The position numbers and the translations under genes were made by a program. The notes below the pieces were generated by a model that was not told where the DNA came from, made no database searches, and worked only from the letters and a program-made list of their open reading frames with translations. Shown piece by piece: positions 1 through 9,097 of a stretch of DNA of 64,000 nt; position 1 is the stretch's first letter; every line of letters starts with the position of its first letter. The DNA comes from Segniliparus rugosus ATCC BAA-974 (GTDB lineage Bacteria; Actinomycetota; Actinomycetes; Mycobacteriales; Mycobacteriaceae). The stretch is from positions 1 to 64,000 of the forward strand of contig NZ_KI391954.1 of assembly GCF_000185725.2 (NCBI RefSeq), read 5' to 3'.

Positions 1-898
1 CGTGAGCCCCAAGCGGGCTTCGCGGCCCGGCGACCGGCGGCGGGCGGGGTTCGTGGACTCCCAGGGCGGCGGGACGATCCTGCTCGCCAGGGGCGACGTC
101 GCGGCCCAGCTGGGCCTGCCGGTCCTGGGCGTGGTCGGCTACGCGCAGTCCTTCGGCGACGGCGTGCACACCTCCATCCCCGCCCCCGGCGTCGGCGCCC
201 TCGCGGCGGGCCTGGGCGGGCGGGACTCGCAGTTCGCCCGTGCGCTCGCGAAGTTCGGGCTCGCCGCGGACGACGTCGCGGTGGTGTCCAAACACGACAC
301 CTCCACCCTCGCCAACGACCCGAACGAGGCCAACCTGCACGAGAAACTCGCGGCGGCGATCGGCCGAAGCCAGAGGGCCCCGCTCTTCGTGATCTCGCAG
401 AAGAGCCTCACCGGGCACTCCAAAGGCGGCGCGGCGGCGTTCCAGACCATCGGCCTCTGCCAAGTCCTCGCCTCCGGGCAGATCCCGGCCAACCGCAGCC
501 TGGACTGCGTGGACGACGCCATGGCCGAGCACGAGCACCTGGTCTGGCTCAAAGAGCCCCTCGCCTTCGACGGGAGCTTCCCCCTCAAAGCCGGCGTGGT
601 CACCTCCCTCGGCTTCGGCCACGTCTCCGGCATGATCCTCGTCGTGCACCCCGCCGCGTTCCTCGCCGCGCTATCCGACGAAGGACAGCGGCAGGCGTAC
701 GCCGAGCGGGCCAGGGCAAGGCGCGTCGCCGGCCAGCGGCGCCTGCAAGAGGCCATGTGCGGCGGCGAGGCAGCCTACGCCCGACCGACAGACCGGCGCC
801 TCGAGGGCGAAGGCTACGAGGCTGAGAACGCTTCGGAGTCGAAGCTGCTCCTCGATCCCGCCTACCGGTTGGCTCCGTCCGGCCACTACGAAGCGTAG
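1..898 (+). CDS. fas: Fatty acid synthase type I, C-terminal ketosynthase end (partial)
   Basis: This is the last 298 residues of a multifunctional FAS-I; the frame is open at the left window edge, so the gene begins outside. FAS-I makes the C16-C26 acyl-CoAs that feed mycolic acid synthesis in mycobacteria. What is visible is the back half of the ketosynthase domain: a KHDTST motif near residue 97 and a TGHSKGG motif near residue 137, which supply the two active-site histidines of the Cys-His-His triad; the cysteine lies upstream of the window. The C-terminus matches the usual FAS-I ending. The acpS gene follows after only 4 bases, the same fas-acpS pairing as Rv2524c-Rv2523c of M. tuberculosis, which supports the call. 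Confidence 0.93.
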   Translation, partial: VSPKRASRPGDRRRAGFVDSQGGGTILLARGDVAAQLGLPVLGVVGYAQSFGDGVHTSIPAPGVGALAAGLGGRDSQFARALAKFGLAADDVAVVSKHDTSTLANDPNEANLHEKLAAAIGRSQRAPLFVISQKSLTGHSKGGAAAFQTIGLCQVLASGQIPANRSLDCVDDAMAEHEHLVWLKEPLAFDGSFPLKAGVVTSLGFGHVSGMILVVHPAAFLAALSDEGQRQAYAERARARRVAGQRRLQEAMCGGEAAYARPTDRRLEGEGYEAENASESKLLLDPAYRLAPSGHYEA

Positions 899-902
899 CG
901 GC

Positions 903-1322
903 GTGGCGATCCTCGGGATCGGCGTGGACGTGGTCGTCGTGTCCGCGTTCGCGGAGCAGCTGGCCCAGCCGGGCACGGTCATGTTGCGCAACTTCACGCC
1001 GGGGGAGCGCAACGACGTGGACCGCCGCCAGGACCCGGCCCGTCATTACGCGGGCCGGTGGGCGGTGAAAGAGGCGGTGGTGAAGGCATGGTCGGTGAGC
1101 AGGTTCGGCCGTTCGCCGAAGGAGCCGAACCTCTCGCCGCGCGAGGTCGAGGTGGTCACCGACGCCTGGGGCCGCCCTTCGGTTCGCCTCGGCTCGGTGC
1201 TCGCCGGGCATCTCGGGGAAGTCCGGGTCCATGTCTCGCTCAGCCACGACGGCGATATCGCCGTGGCCATGGCGGTCTTGGAGTTGGATCCGGCCCCGGT
1301 CGAGACCTCTGCGAGCCAGTGA
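903..1322 (+). CDS. acpS: Holo-[acyl-carrier-protein] synthase AcpS
   Basis: A 139-residue phosphopantetheinyl transferase of the AcpS class, expected to move 4'-phosphopantetheine from CoA onto the ACP domain of the adjacent FAS-I and onto AcpM. The N-terminal GIGVDVV motif carries the Mg2+-binding aspartate, WAVKEAVVKAW is the central K-E-A signature, and HVSLSHD is the C-terminal conserved block. The start is GTG. It lies 4 bases after the fas stop, so the two are presumably translated from one message. Length is close to the family norm (about 120-130). A strong terminator follows directly. Confidence 0.93.
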   Translation: MAILGIGVDVVVVSAFAEQLAQPGTVMLRNFTPGERNDVDRRQDPARHYAGRWAVKEAVVKAWSVSRFGRSPKEPNLSPREVEVVTDAWGRPSVRLGSVLAGHLGEVRVHVSLSHDGDIAVAMAVLELDPAPVETSASQ

Positions 1323-1338
1323 CCTGGTGAGAGCGCCG

Positions 1339-1381
1339 AGAGGGGCGTCCTGCGACAACAGCCGTCGCAGGACGCCCCTCT
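1339..1381 (+). terminator. Intrinsic terminator after fas-acpS
   Basis: A perfect 18-bp inverted repeat (1339-1356 with 1364-1381) around a 7-base loop, starting 17 bases after the acpS stop. There is only a weak T run after it, as is common in high-GC actinobacteria. Confidence 0.85.
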
Positions 1382-1459
1382 TGCCGTTCCCGCGAGCTGC
1401 GCCTCCTGCCCGTCGGAGTTTTCGCGCCGCAGCTTCTTCTGCCTGGAGGATGCGCCCGA

Positions 1460-1513
1460 TAATGTTCTAAAAACTATATGGCGTAAATCATATACTATGT
1501 GTTATGGTGGGTC
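1460..1513 (+). promoter_or_regulatory. AT-rich promoter region of the molybdopterin oxidoreductase gene
   Basis: This stretch is strikingly AT-rich against its surroundings. It holds a TATACT box at 1491-1496 and a second TANNNT-type box, TATGGT, at 1503-1508. With the chosen ATG at 1514 the untranslated leader would be about 5-10 bases, i.e. nearly leaderless. No convincing -35 was found. Confidence 0.4.
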
Positions 1514-4072
1514 ATGGACATCGCGAACAGCAGCTCAACGCCGCAAGGCGCAACTGTCACCCGTTCCCGCCGCACCATTCCGCTGACGACGAAAACCTCC
1601 GCCTGCATCCTGTGCGAGTGCAACTGCGGGATCAAGATCGACCTCGACGGCCGTCGGTTCGCCACCATCCGGGGCGATAAGGAGCATCCGGGATCGCAGG
1701 GATACACCTGCGAGAAAGCCATGCGCCTGGACTATTACCAAAACGACGCGGCGCGGCTGACCTCCCCGCTCAAGCGCACTCCGGAGGGGGAATACGTCCC
1801 GATCGGCTGGGACCAGGCGCTCGACGAGATCGCGGCGAAGCTCGCCGAGATCAAGGAGCGCCACGGTCCCGGCAAGCTGCTGGCCTACGCCAGCGGCCAG
1901 GGCGACCATATGGGGCTCGCGGGCGTCGCCTCGGTCATGGGCTACATGGAGTCCCCGTTCGCGTCCACCGCCCTCGCGCAGGAGAAGGCCGGCGAGGTCT
2001 GGGTGGACACCCAGATGTACGGAACACACACGAAGGGCAATTTCGAGCACGCGCAGGTGCTGTTCTTCCTAGGGAAGAACCCGTGGCAGACGCATAGTTT
2101 CCCGAAGGCGAGGCCGGTGCTGCGGGAGGCGGCCCGCGACCCCGAACGCACGCTCATCGTCGTCGACCCCCGCCTGTCCGAGAGCGCCGAGATCGCCGAC
2201 ATCCACTTGCGGGTGAAGCCTGGCCGTGACGCGTGGCTGCTCGCGGCGATGGTGGGCGTCCTTGTCCAGGAGGACTTGGTCGACCACGACTTCCTCGCCA
2301 AGCACACGACAGGCAGCGAACGGGTGCTTAAGGCTTTCCGCGACACCCCGGTCGCGGAGTTCGCCGAAATCAGCGGCGTCCCGGAGGAGCTGGTGCGCCG
2401 CACAGCGCGGGTCATCGCCGCCGCGGAGAGCGCGTCATTCTACGAAGACCTCGGCGTGCAGCAGTCGGCGCACAGCACGCTCGTCTCCTATCTCGACAAG
2501 ATGCTGTGGATCCTCACCGGCAATTTCGCCCGCAAAGGCTGCCAGCAGTTGCACTCGTTCATGATCCCGCTCGGCGTGCCGTCGAACGGGAAGTGGTGGC
2601 GGCGTAAGAAGAATTCGGCCCCGTTGCCGTACCCGGTGCCGATGTGGGCGTACCGTGCCGTGAAAGTCGCGACGGGGGCGACGAAGCCGTTCGGCAAGCT
2701 CGCGGACCGGGCCGTCTCGGCGGCGCTCGCCTCCCCGCGTTTCGCGCCGAGGTTCGAGCGGGCCGCCAAGGCGGCGCTCGACTTGGGGATCGGCCTCGTC
2801 CCGAAGGGACTCAGGCTGATCCCGAAGCTGCCCGACGGCTCGTCGCCGGTCACCGGCGCTCGTATTATCAGCGGGCAGATCCCCTGCAACTCGCTCACGG
2901 AGGAGATCCTCACCGACCATCCGGACCGGTTCCGAGCGCTGTTCGTCGTGAGCGGCAACCCGGCGCACTCGTTGGCGGAGTCCGCGCGCTGGCGGGCCGC
3001 GATGCGGGCGTTGGAGCTCTCGGTGGTGGTCGACGTCGCGTTCACGGAGACGGCCCAGCTGGCGGACTACGTGCTCCCCGCCTCGAGCCAGTTCGAGAAG
3101 GCCGAAGCGACGTTCTTCAACTTCGAATTCCCGCAGAACGTCTTCCACCTGCGCAAGCCGGTGCTCGACCCGCTACAGGGCACGCTGACGGAGGCGGAGA
3201 TCTTCGCCCGGCTCTCCCAGCGTTTCGGGATCTTGGACGAGCCGGCTCTAGAGCGGCTGCGCCGAGCATGGAAGAACGGCCCCAACAGCTATCTGGCCGC
3301 CCTCGCGGCGGCGGTCGCGGCCAAACCGTCCCGCGTGGCGATGCTCACCACGATCGTGCATGAGACGATCGGCCAGGACATGGACGAGAGCCTGCGCCCC
3401 GCAGCCATCATGTGGTTCGCGTGCATCGCCGCCATGTTCATGAACGGGAAGAGCCTCGCCCGTGCGGGATTCACCGGCAAAGGGCTGGAGCCTGCGACCA
3501 AGCTGTACGAGAAGTTGTTGAGCACCGAGACGGGTGTGGTGTTCACCCAGGACGACTGGGGCGACTCGTGGAACTACGTGACGACGCCGGGCAAGAAAAT
3601 CAGAATGGTGATCGAGCCGCTGCTCCAGGAGGTCGCCACGCTCCAAGACCCGCAACGGCGGTCATGGACGAGCGCCGAATTCCCGCTTGTGCTGATCGCG
3701 GGCCATCGGCGCTCCTACACCGCGAACACCATCATCCGCGACCCCGTCTGGCGACGCCGGGGAGGCGACGGCGCGTTGCAGATCAGCAAGGTGGACGCGG
3801 CGGCCCTCGGGCTCAGCGACGGCGACCCCGCGCTGCTCACCACGAAAGGCGGATCTGTGGTCGTGACCGTCGAGGTCGGCGACATCATGCTGCCCGGCAA
3901 CGTGGCCCTGCCGAACGGCATGGGCACCACGCATCCGGGCGTGCTGCGCGAGGGAGCCGCCGGCGTGGGGCCGAATGAGCTGACCAGCATCGAAGACCGG
4001 GACCCCATTGCGGGCACTCCGTGGCACAAGCACGTGCCAGCGCGGCTAGAGGCGCTGAGCGCCGCAGGCTGA
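1514..4072 (+). CDS. Molybdopterin-dependent oxidoreductase (formate dehydrogenase/nitrate reductase superfamily)
   Basis: An 852-residue protein of the molybdopterin oxidoreductase superfamily. The N-terminus has a [4Fe-4S] motif C31-x2-C34-x3-C38 with a fourth cysteine at C66. The central region binds the bis-MGD cofactor, and the C-terminal part (about 720-830) is a molydopterin dinucleotide-binding domain with the LIAGHRRSYTAN and GNVALPNGMG segments. No Tat signal is seen, so it is probably cytoplasmic. No partner subunit or cofactor gene is adjacent, so the substrate cannot be told; it resembles orphan mycobacterial oxidoreductases such as Rv0197 more than a full formate dehydrogenase operon. 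I chose ATG 1514 over the in-frame GTG at 1499, because the GTG lies too close to the promoter box. It converges on the TetR gene. Confidence 0.85.
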   Translation: MDIANSSSTPQGATVTRSRRTIPLTTKTSACILCECNCGIKIDLDGRRFATIRGDKEHPGSQGYTCEKAMRLDYYQNDAARLTSPLKRTPEGEYVPIGWDQALDEIAAKLAEIKERHGPGKLLAYASGQGDHMGLAGVASVMGYMESPFASTALAQEKAGEVWVDTQMYGTHTKGNFEHAQVLFFLGKNPWQTHSFPKARPVLREAARDPERTLIVVDPRLSESAEIADIHLRVKPGRDAWLLAAMVGVLVQEDLVDHDFLAKHTTGSERVLKAFRDTPVAEFAEISGVPEELVRRTARVIAAAESASFYEDLGVQQSAHSTLVSYLDKMLWILTGNFARKGCQQLHSFMIPLGVPSNGKWWRRKKNSAPLPYPVPMWAYRAVKVATGATKPFGKLADRAVSAALASPRFAPRFERAAKAALDLGIGLVPKGLRLIPKLPDGSSPVTGARIISGQIPCNSLTEEILTDHPDRFRALFVVSGNPAHSLAESARWRAAMRALELSVVVDVAFTETAQLADYVLPASSQFEKAEATFFNFEFPQNVFHLRKPVLDPLQGTLTEAEIFARLSQRFGILDEPALERLRRAWKNGPNSYLAALAAAVAAKPSRVAMLTTIVHETIGQDMDESLRPAAIMWFACIAAMFMNGKSLARAGFTGKGLEPATKLYEKLLSTETGVVFTQDDWGDSWNYVTTPGKKIRMVIEPLLQEVATLQDPQRRSWTSAEFPLVLIAGHRRSYTANTIIRDPVWRRRGGDGALQISKVDAAALGLSDGDPALLTTKGGSVVVTVEVGDIMLPGNVALPNGMGTTHPGVLREGAAGVGPNELTSIEDRDPIAGTPWHKHVPARLEALSAAG

Positions 4073-4170
4073 CGGGGCCGGTCGGAGCCACGGCTTCGCT
4101 GGTTCTCGGCGAGGTCTTCGCAAACAAAGGCGCTTGCCGCGCTCAGCGCGTGCTGTCGGCACGAGGGCGC

Positions 4171-5436
4171 TTATCCCGGCGGACGCTGCTGCAGCCCGAC
4201 CGCGCAGGTCATCAGCGCCGTCATCTCGGCTTCGAGGTTGGGCCGGTCGCGGGTGGCTTTGGTCCGGGCGAGGTCGTTTGCGAGGGTGAGCGCGGCGTAG
4301 ACGATCACTTTCGCCTCGGCGGGGGACAGCCCCCCGCCCGTTGCCCCCCGGACGGGGGAGGCTTCCCCATTCGCTGGAAGCGCCGCCATCTCGTCCAGCT
4401 GCAAAAGGGCGGTGGTCCAACACGTGACATGCGCGCGCAAGAAGTCCCGTGCCTCTTGCCCCGCCGGTCCGGCGAGTTCGACGGTGCCGATGCTCCCTGC
4501 CACGACCAGGTCCGGCGAGCTCAAGAGGGCCGAGGTGTGCGCCCGGATCAACGCTGTGAGCCGCTCGGCGGGGCCGCCGTTCTTGAGCAGGGCGAACTCG
4601 GCCTCGACCTGGCCGACGAGCCTGCGCACTCCGCGCAGGCAGACGGCGGCGAGCACGGCCTGCTTGTCCGGGAAGTGCCGGTAGACGCTGGGGCCGCTGA
4701 TGCCGACGGCGGCTCCGAGTTCGTCCACGCCGACGGAGGCGAACCCTCGGGCGAGGAAGAGCTCCGAGGCCGCGCCGAGCAGCTGCTCCCGTCTGCCGCC
4801 CACGGGAAGCTCTTCGACGTGGACCGGCGCGAGCGGGCCGTCTCGGCGGACCGGCGGCGGCAGTTGGGCGGAGACGGTCCGGCGCACCACGCCGGCGAGG
4901 GCGCTCGCGTGCTTGGTCGAGGAGAGCCTGCCGGGGCGGACGATGGCGCTGGAGACCGCCGAGGCCATCGCGCGGGCCAGCATGCGCGCCTCGTCGGGGC
5001 CGAGTTCGGGGCGCAGCATGCGGATGCTGGTGGTCCAACGGTCCAAGAGCGCTCGGGACCGTTCCCGGATCGTCGCCCGCCACTCGGGGCCGAGGTGCAG
5101 CACGCCCCAGCGCCAGAGCACGGCGAGGTCCGGGCGCCCGACTGTGACGGAGGTCATCTCGATGACGAACTCGTCGAACGTCAGCTCCGGCGTCGTCACC
5201 TCTTCGAGGCTGCGGATCGCGTCGAGCACTGCCTCGCCGAGGATGGCCTGTTTGTCGAGAAAGTGCCGGTAGATCGAGGGAGCGGTGACTCCGGCCGCCG
5301 AGGCGATCTGCGCGACGCTGACATTCGGGTAGCCCTTCGCCGCGAAAAGCTCCGACGCGAGTCGGAGCAACTGCGTCTTGCGCCCCGGGGGTCGGGTGGC
5401 GCTTCGCGGGGCGGTGTTCGGCATAAGTGAACCCAT
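4171..5436 (-). CDS. Tandem (double-headed) TetR-family regulator
   Basis: A 421-residue protein with two complete TetR N-terminal helix-turn-helix domains. The first covers about residues 18-65 (ASELFAAKGY ... SIYRHFLDKQA) and the second about 212-260 (ASELFLARGF ... SVYRHFPDKQA), each followed by a ligand-domain-like helical region. Ordinary TetR proteins are about 200 residues with one such domain, so this is an in-frame fusion of two units. It is divergent from fadA-fadB, and the intergenic region carries a repeated motif (see 5427-5530), so control of fadAB and of itself is a reasonable inference. An alternative start is the ATG at 5424. The ligand is unknown; an acyl-CoA would fit the context. 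Confidence 0.85.
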   Translation of the reverse strand: MGSLMPNTAPRSATRPPGRKTQLLRLASELFAAKGYPNVSVAQIASAAGVTAPSIYRHFLDKQAILGEAVLDAIRSLEEVTTPELTFDEFVIEMTSVTVGRPDLAVLWRWGVLHLGPEWRATIRERSRALLDRWTTSIRMLRPELGPDEARMLARAMASAVSSAIVRPGRLSSTKHASALAGVVRRTVSAQLPPPVRRDGPLAPVHVEELPVGGRREQLLGAASELFLARGFASVGVDELGAAVGISGPSVYRHFPDKQAVLAAVCLRGVRRLVGQVEAEFALLKNGGPAERLTALIRAHTSALLSSPDLVVAGSIGTVELAGPAGQEARDFLRAHVTCWTTALLQLDEMAALPANGEASPVRGATGGGLSPAEAKVIVYAALTLANDLARTKATRDRPNLEAEMTALMTCAVGLQQRPPG

Positions 5437-5530
5437 GTTAGCCTACTTTTCGGCATGTCTGGTAGCACCGATCAGCGGATATAGCGGGACCGGTGAACCG
5501 AGGCTAGCATTGTGACCGACACAGTTCACA
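5427..5530. promoter_or_regulatory. Candidate operators between the TetR gene and fadA
   Basis: GTGAACC occurs at 5427-5433 and again at 5493-5499. Each begins an 18-base element (5427-5444 and 5493-5510) that match at 14 of 18 positions and share a downstream TAGC. A third GTGAAC lies on the minus strand (5524-5529), inside an inverted repeat TGTGA-N10-TCACA at 5511-5530 just before the fadA ribosome binding site. The first copy overlaps the TetR start codon. Confidence 0.45.
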
Positions 5531-5548
5531 TTAGGAAAGAAGGCTGTT

Positions 5549-6760
5549 ATGCCCGAGCAGGCGTACATCTACGAAGCTCTCCGCACCCCGAGAGGCAAGC
5601 AAAAGGGCGGCGCGCTGCACAGCGTGAAGCCGCTCGACCTTGTCGTGGGGCTGTTGCGGGAGCTCAAAGCCCGCCACGGCGGGCTGGATTCTAAGACGAT
5701 CGACGACGTGATCCTCGGCGTCGTCTCCCCGATCGGCGACCAGGGCGCGGTCATCTCCCGCACCGCCGCGCTGGCCTCGGGCCTCGGCGAGAACGTCCCG
5801 GGGACGCAGATCAACCGCTTCTGCGCGTCCGGCCTCGAGGCGGTGAACCTCGCCGCCGCGCGGGTCGCCTCCGGCTGGGACCAGCTGGTCATCGGCGGCG
5901 GCGTGGAGTCCATGTCCCGCGTGCCGATGGGCTCGGACGGCGGCGCGCTGTTCTCGGACCCCGCGACGAGCTACGACCTCTACATCGCCCCGCAGGGCAT
6001 CGGCGCTGACCTGATCGCCACGATCGAGGGCTTCACCCGCGAGGACGTCGACCAGTTCGCGGTCTCCTCGCAGGACAAGGCGGACCGCGCGTGGACCGGA
6101 GGTTACTTCGCCAAGTCCGTCGTGCCGGTGAAGGACATCAACGGCGTGACCATCCTCGACCACGACGAGCACCGCCGTCCCGGCACCACCGTCGAGGGCC
6201 TCGGCAAGCTCAAGCCCGCCTTCACCACGATCGGCGAGCAGGGCGGCTTCGACGCGGTGGCGCTGCAGAAGTACTACAACGTCGAGCGCATCGACCACGT
6301 CCACACCGGCGGGAACTCCTCGGGCATCGTCGACGGAGCCGGGATCGTCCTGGTCGGCAGCGAGGCCGCGGGCAAGCGGGCCGGTCTGACCCCCCGCGCC
6401 CGGATCGTCGCCACCGCGCAGGTCGGCTCCGAGCCCACGATCATGCTCACCGGCCCGACTCCGGCCACGAAGAAGGTGTTGGAGAAGGCCGGGCTCACCG
6501 TCGACGACATCGACGTCTGGGAGCTCAACGAGGCGTTCGCCTCCGTGGTCCTCAAGTGGATCAAGGATCTGAACATCGACCCGGAGAAGGTCAACGTCAA
6601 CGGCGGGGCCATCGCGATGGGCCATCCGCTCGGCGCGACCGGCGCGATGATCCTCGGCACCGTTGTGGACGAACTGGAGCGCCGTCAGGCCCGGTACGGC
6701 CTTGTCACCCTGTGCATCGGCGGCGGCATGGGCGTCGCGACCATCGTCGAGCGCGTCTGA
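5549..6760 (+). CDS. fadA: Acetyl-CoA C-acyltransferase (3-ketoacyl-CoA thiolase) FadA
   Basis: A 403-residue thiolase catalysing the last step of beta-oxidation, CoA-dependent cleavage of 3-ketoacyl-CoA to acetyl-CoA and a shortened acyl-CoA. All catalytic residues are present: nucleophile C92 ([12 protein letters not shown]), H359 ([14 protein letters not shown]) and C389 (TLCIGGGMG). A purine-rich ribosome binding site (AGGAAAGAAGG) precedes the ATG. fadB follows 18 bases later, so the two subunits of the trifunctional-type complex are co-transcribed, as in Rv0859-Rv0860. Expected cytoplasmic alpha2-beta2 complex with FadB. Confidence 0.96.
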   Translation: MPEQAYIYEALRTPRGKQKGGALHSVKPLDLVVGLLRELKARHGGLDSKTIDDVILGVVSPIGDQGAVISRTAALASGLGENVPGTQINRFCASGLEAVNLAAARVASGWDQLVIGGGVESMSRVPMGSDGGALFSDPATSYDLYIAPQGIGADLIATIEGFTREDVDQFAVSSQDKADRAWTGGYFAKSVVPVKDINGVTILDHDEHRRPGTTVEGLGKLKPAFTTIGEQGGFDAVALQKYYNVERIDHVHTGGNSSGIVDGAGIVLVGSEAAGKRAGLTPRARIVATAQVGSEPTIMLTGPTPATKKVLEKAGLTVDDIDVWELNEAFASVVLKWIKDLNIDPEKVNVNGGAIAMGHPLGATGAMILGTVVDELERRQARYGLVTLCIGGGMGVATIVERV

Positions 6761-6778
6761 AAGTAGGAGCCTAAAACA

Positions 6779-8944
6779 ATGTCTGACTACACCAACACCA
6801 TTCGCTGGGAGCAGGACTCCGACGGGATCGTCACGCTGACGCTCGACGACCCGAACCAGAGCGCGAACACCATGAACCAGGACTTCATCGCGTCCCTCCG
6901 GGCCGCCGTGGAGCGCCTGGAGGCCGAGGTCGAGAACATCACGGGCGTGGTGATCGCCTCCGCGAAGAAGACCTTCTTCGCCGGCGGCGACCTCAACGAC
7001 CTGATCAAGGTGACGCCTACGGACGCCCCGAGGCTCACCGAGGAGACCAACAACATCAAGGCCTCCTTGCGGCGGCTCGAGAAGCTGGGCAAGCCGGTGG
7101 TCTCCGCGATCAACGGCGCGGCGCTCGGCGGCGGCCTGGAGATCACCCTCGCCACCCACCGCCGGATCGTCGCCGACGTGAAGGGCGTGCAGCTGGGCCT
7201 GCCCGAGGTGAGCTTGGGCCTGCTCCCCGGCGCGGGCGGCGTCGTGCGGACGGTGCGTCTGCTCGGCATCCAGAGCGCGCTGATGGGCGTCCTGCTCCAG
7301 GGCCCGAGGCTGAACCCGGCCAAGGCAAAGGATCTCGGCCTCGTGCACGAGCTGGTCTCCACGGTCGAGGAGCTCGTCCCCGCCGCGAAGGCGTGGATCA
7401 AGGCGAACCCCGAGGGCGGCGTGCAGCCGTGGGACCAGCAGGGCTACAAGATCCCCGGCGGCAGCCCGTCGACCCCGTCGTTCGCCCAGTTCGCCCCCGC
7501 GATCCCGGCGAACCTGCGCAAGCAGACCCATGGGGCCCCGATGCCCGCGCCGCGCGCGATCGTCGCGGCCGCCATCGAAGGCGCCCAAGTGGACGTCGAC
7601 AACGCCTTCCTGATCGAGACCCGTTACTTCGTCTCCTTGGCCGTCGGCCAGGTCGCGAAGAACATGACCAAGGCGTTCTTCTTCGACTTGCAGCACATCA
7701 ACGCGGGCGGCAGCCGCCCGCAGGGCCAGCCGAAGAGCACTCCGACCAAGGTCGGCGTGCTCGGGGCCGGGATGATGGGAGCCGGGATCGCGTACGTGAC
7801 GGCCAAGGCCGGGATCGACGTCGTGCTCAAGGATGTGACCATCGAGGCCGCGCAGAAGGGCAAGGCGTACTCCGAGAAGCTCGAGGCGAAGGCGCTCTCC
7901 CGAGGCAAGACCACCCAGGAGAAGTCCGACGCGCTCCTCGCCCGGATCACGCCGACCGCCGACCCCGCCGACTTCGCGGGCGTCGATTTCGTCATCGAGG
8001 CGGTCTTCGAGAGCGTCGAGCTCAAGCACAAGGTGTTCCAGGAGATCCAGGACGTGGTGACTCCGGACGCGCTGCTCGGCTCGAACACTTCGACCCTGCC
8101 GATCACGATCCTCGCCGAGGGCGTCAAGCGCCAAGAGGACTTCATCGGGATCCACTTCTTCTCCCCGGTGGACAAGATGCCGCTGGTCGAGATCATCCGG
8201 GGCAAGAACACCTCGGACGCGGCCCTCGCGAAGGTCTTCGACTACACCCTCGCGATCAAGAAGACCCCGATCGTGGTCAACGACTCCCGAGGCTTCTTCA
8301 CCAGCCGGGTGATCGGCACCTTCACCACCGAGGCGCTGCTCGCCCTGGCGGAGGGCGTCGAGCCCGTCGCCCTGGAGCAGGCCGGCCTGCAGGCGGGTTA
8401 CCCGGTCGGTCCGTTGCAGCTGCTCGACGAGCTGACGCTGACCCTGCCGCTGAAGATCGCGAAGGAGACCAAAGCGGGCATCGAGGCCGCTGGCGGCTCC
8501 TTCGCGGCCCACGACGAGAAGATGATCGAGATCGTCGCCAAGCTCGTCGAGGAGCACGGCCGCAAGGGCCGTTCCTCCGGAGCCGGGTTCTACGACTACG
8601 ACGCCGAGGGCAAGCGCGGATCCCTGTGGTCCGGCCTGCGCGAGGCGTTCAACTCGGGCAGCGCGACGATCCCGCTCAAGGACATCCAGGAGCGGTACCT
8701 GTTCGCCGAGGCGCTTGAGACGGTCAAGTGCTTCGACGAGGGCGTGCTCACCTCGATCCCGGACGCGAACATCGGCTCGATCTTCGGCATCGGCTTCCCG
8801 GCGTGGACCGGCGGCGTGTCGCAGTACATCGAGGGCTACGAGGGCGGCGTCGCCGGCTTCGTCGCGCGGGCGCAGGAGCTGGCTGCGGCGTACGGGGAGC
8901 GTTTCACGCCCCCCGCCTCGCTGCTCGCGCGGGCTTCGAGCTAA
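6779..8944 (+). CDS. fadB: Fatty-acid oxidation complex alpha subunit FadB (enoyl-CoA hydratase / 3-hydroxyacyl-CoA dehydrogenase)
   Basis: A 721-residue bifunctional enzyme. The N-terminal crotonase domain (about 1-190) has the oxyanion-hole GGGLEITLATH and the catalytic-glutamate block LPEVSLGLLPGAGG. The dehydrogenase part begins near residue 325 with the NAD-binding GAGMMGAGIA and continues with SNTSTLP and the catalytic-histidine block GIHFFSPVDKMPLVEI. Length equals the mycobacterial FadB (about 720). The ribosome binding site is GTAGGAGC. It forms a two-gene operon with fadA, closed by a 24-bp hairpin immediately after the stop. Confidence 0.96.
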   Translation: MSDYTNTIRWEQDSDGIVTLTLDDPNQSANTMNQDFIASLRAAVERLEAEVENITGVVIASAKKTFFAGGDLNDLIKVTPTDAPRLTEETNNIKASLRRLEKLGKPVVSAINGAALGGGLEITLATHRRIVADVKGVQLGLPEVSLGLLPGAGGVVRTVRLLGIQSALMGVLLQGPRLNPAKAKDLGLVHELVSTVEELVPAAKAWIKANPEGGVQPWDQQGYKIPGGSPSTPSFAQFAPAIPANLRKQTHGAPMPAPRAIVAAAIEGAQVDVDNAFLIETRYFVSLAVGQVAKNMTKAFFFDLQHINAGGSRPQGQPKSTPTKVGVLGAGMMGAGIAYVTAKAGIDVVLKDVTIEAAQKGKAYSEKLEAKALSRGKTTQEKSDALLARITPTADPADFAGVDFVIEAVFESVELKHKVFQEIQDVVTPDALLGSNTSTLPITILAEGVKRQEDFIGIHFFSPVDKMPLVEIIRGKNTSDAALAKVFDYTLAIKKTPIVVNDSRGFFTSRVIGTFTTEALLALAEGVEPVALEQAGLQAGYPVGPLQLLDELTLTLPLKIAKETKAGIEAAGGSFAAHDEKMIEIVAKLVEEHGRKGRSSGAGFYDYDAEGKRGSLWSGLREAFNSGSATIPLKDIQERYLFAEALETVKCFDEGVLTSIPDANIGSIFGIGFPAWTGGVSQYIEGYEGGVAGFVARAQELAAAYGERFTPPASLLARASS

Positions 8945-8947
8945 ACG

Positions 8948-8998
8948 AGCGACGACAGTGGGCCGGCTCGCGACGCGAGCCGGCCCACTGTCGTCGCT
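8948..8998 (+). terminator. Intrinsic terminator of fadA-fadB
   Basis: A perfect 24-bp stem (8948-8971 with 8975-8998) with a 3-base loop, starting 3 bases after the fadB stop. It is one of the longest perfect hairpins in the window. Confidence 0.88.
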
Positions 8999-9084
8999 GC
9001 CCTCGGCGAGGGCGGCCTGCTTTTCGGCTTCTGGCAGTGACGCACAGGACGTGCTGAAACCCCCTGCTTCGCCGCCTGCTCGGG

Positions 9085-9097
9085 TATGATCGTACGC
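9085..9097 (+). promoter_or_regulatory. Leaderless promoter of the L,D-transpeptidase gene
   Basis: TATGAT at 9085-9090 is followed by exactly 7 bases and then the ATG at 9098. No Shine-Dalgarno is present. The upstream in-frame ATG at 9086 lies inside the -10 box and is therefore unlikely to be the start. Confidence 0.6.

Noticed and set aside
1504-1506. ATG 7 bases after TATACT as a leaderless start of the molybdopterin oxidoreductase
   Set aside because: It is out of frame with the iron-sulfur and cofactor domains; ATG 1514 is in frame.
5511-5530. TGTGA-N10-TCACA as a CRP (cAMP receptor protein) site upstream of fadA
   Set aside because: The half-site spacing is 10 instead of the 6 expected for CRP. 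It is kept only as part of the candidate TetR operator region.
5531-8557. A 1008-codon minus-strand frame opposite fadA and fadB
   Set aside because: It lies wholly antisense to two intact enzymes and has the His/Asp/Arg/Gly-rich composition of an antisense shadow.
8948-8998. The 24-bp palindrome after fadB as an attachment site or mobile-element end
   Set aside because: No second copy, no integrase or transposase nearby; position and form fit a terminator.
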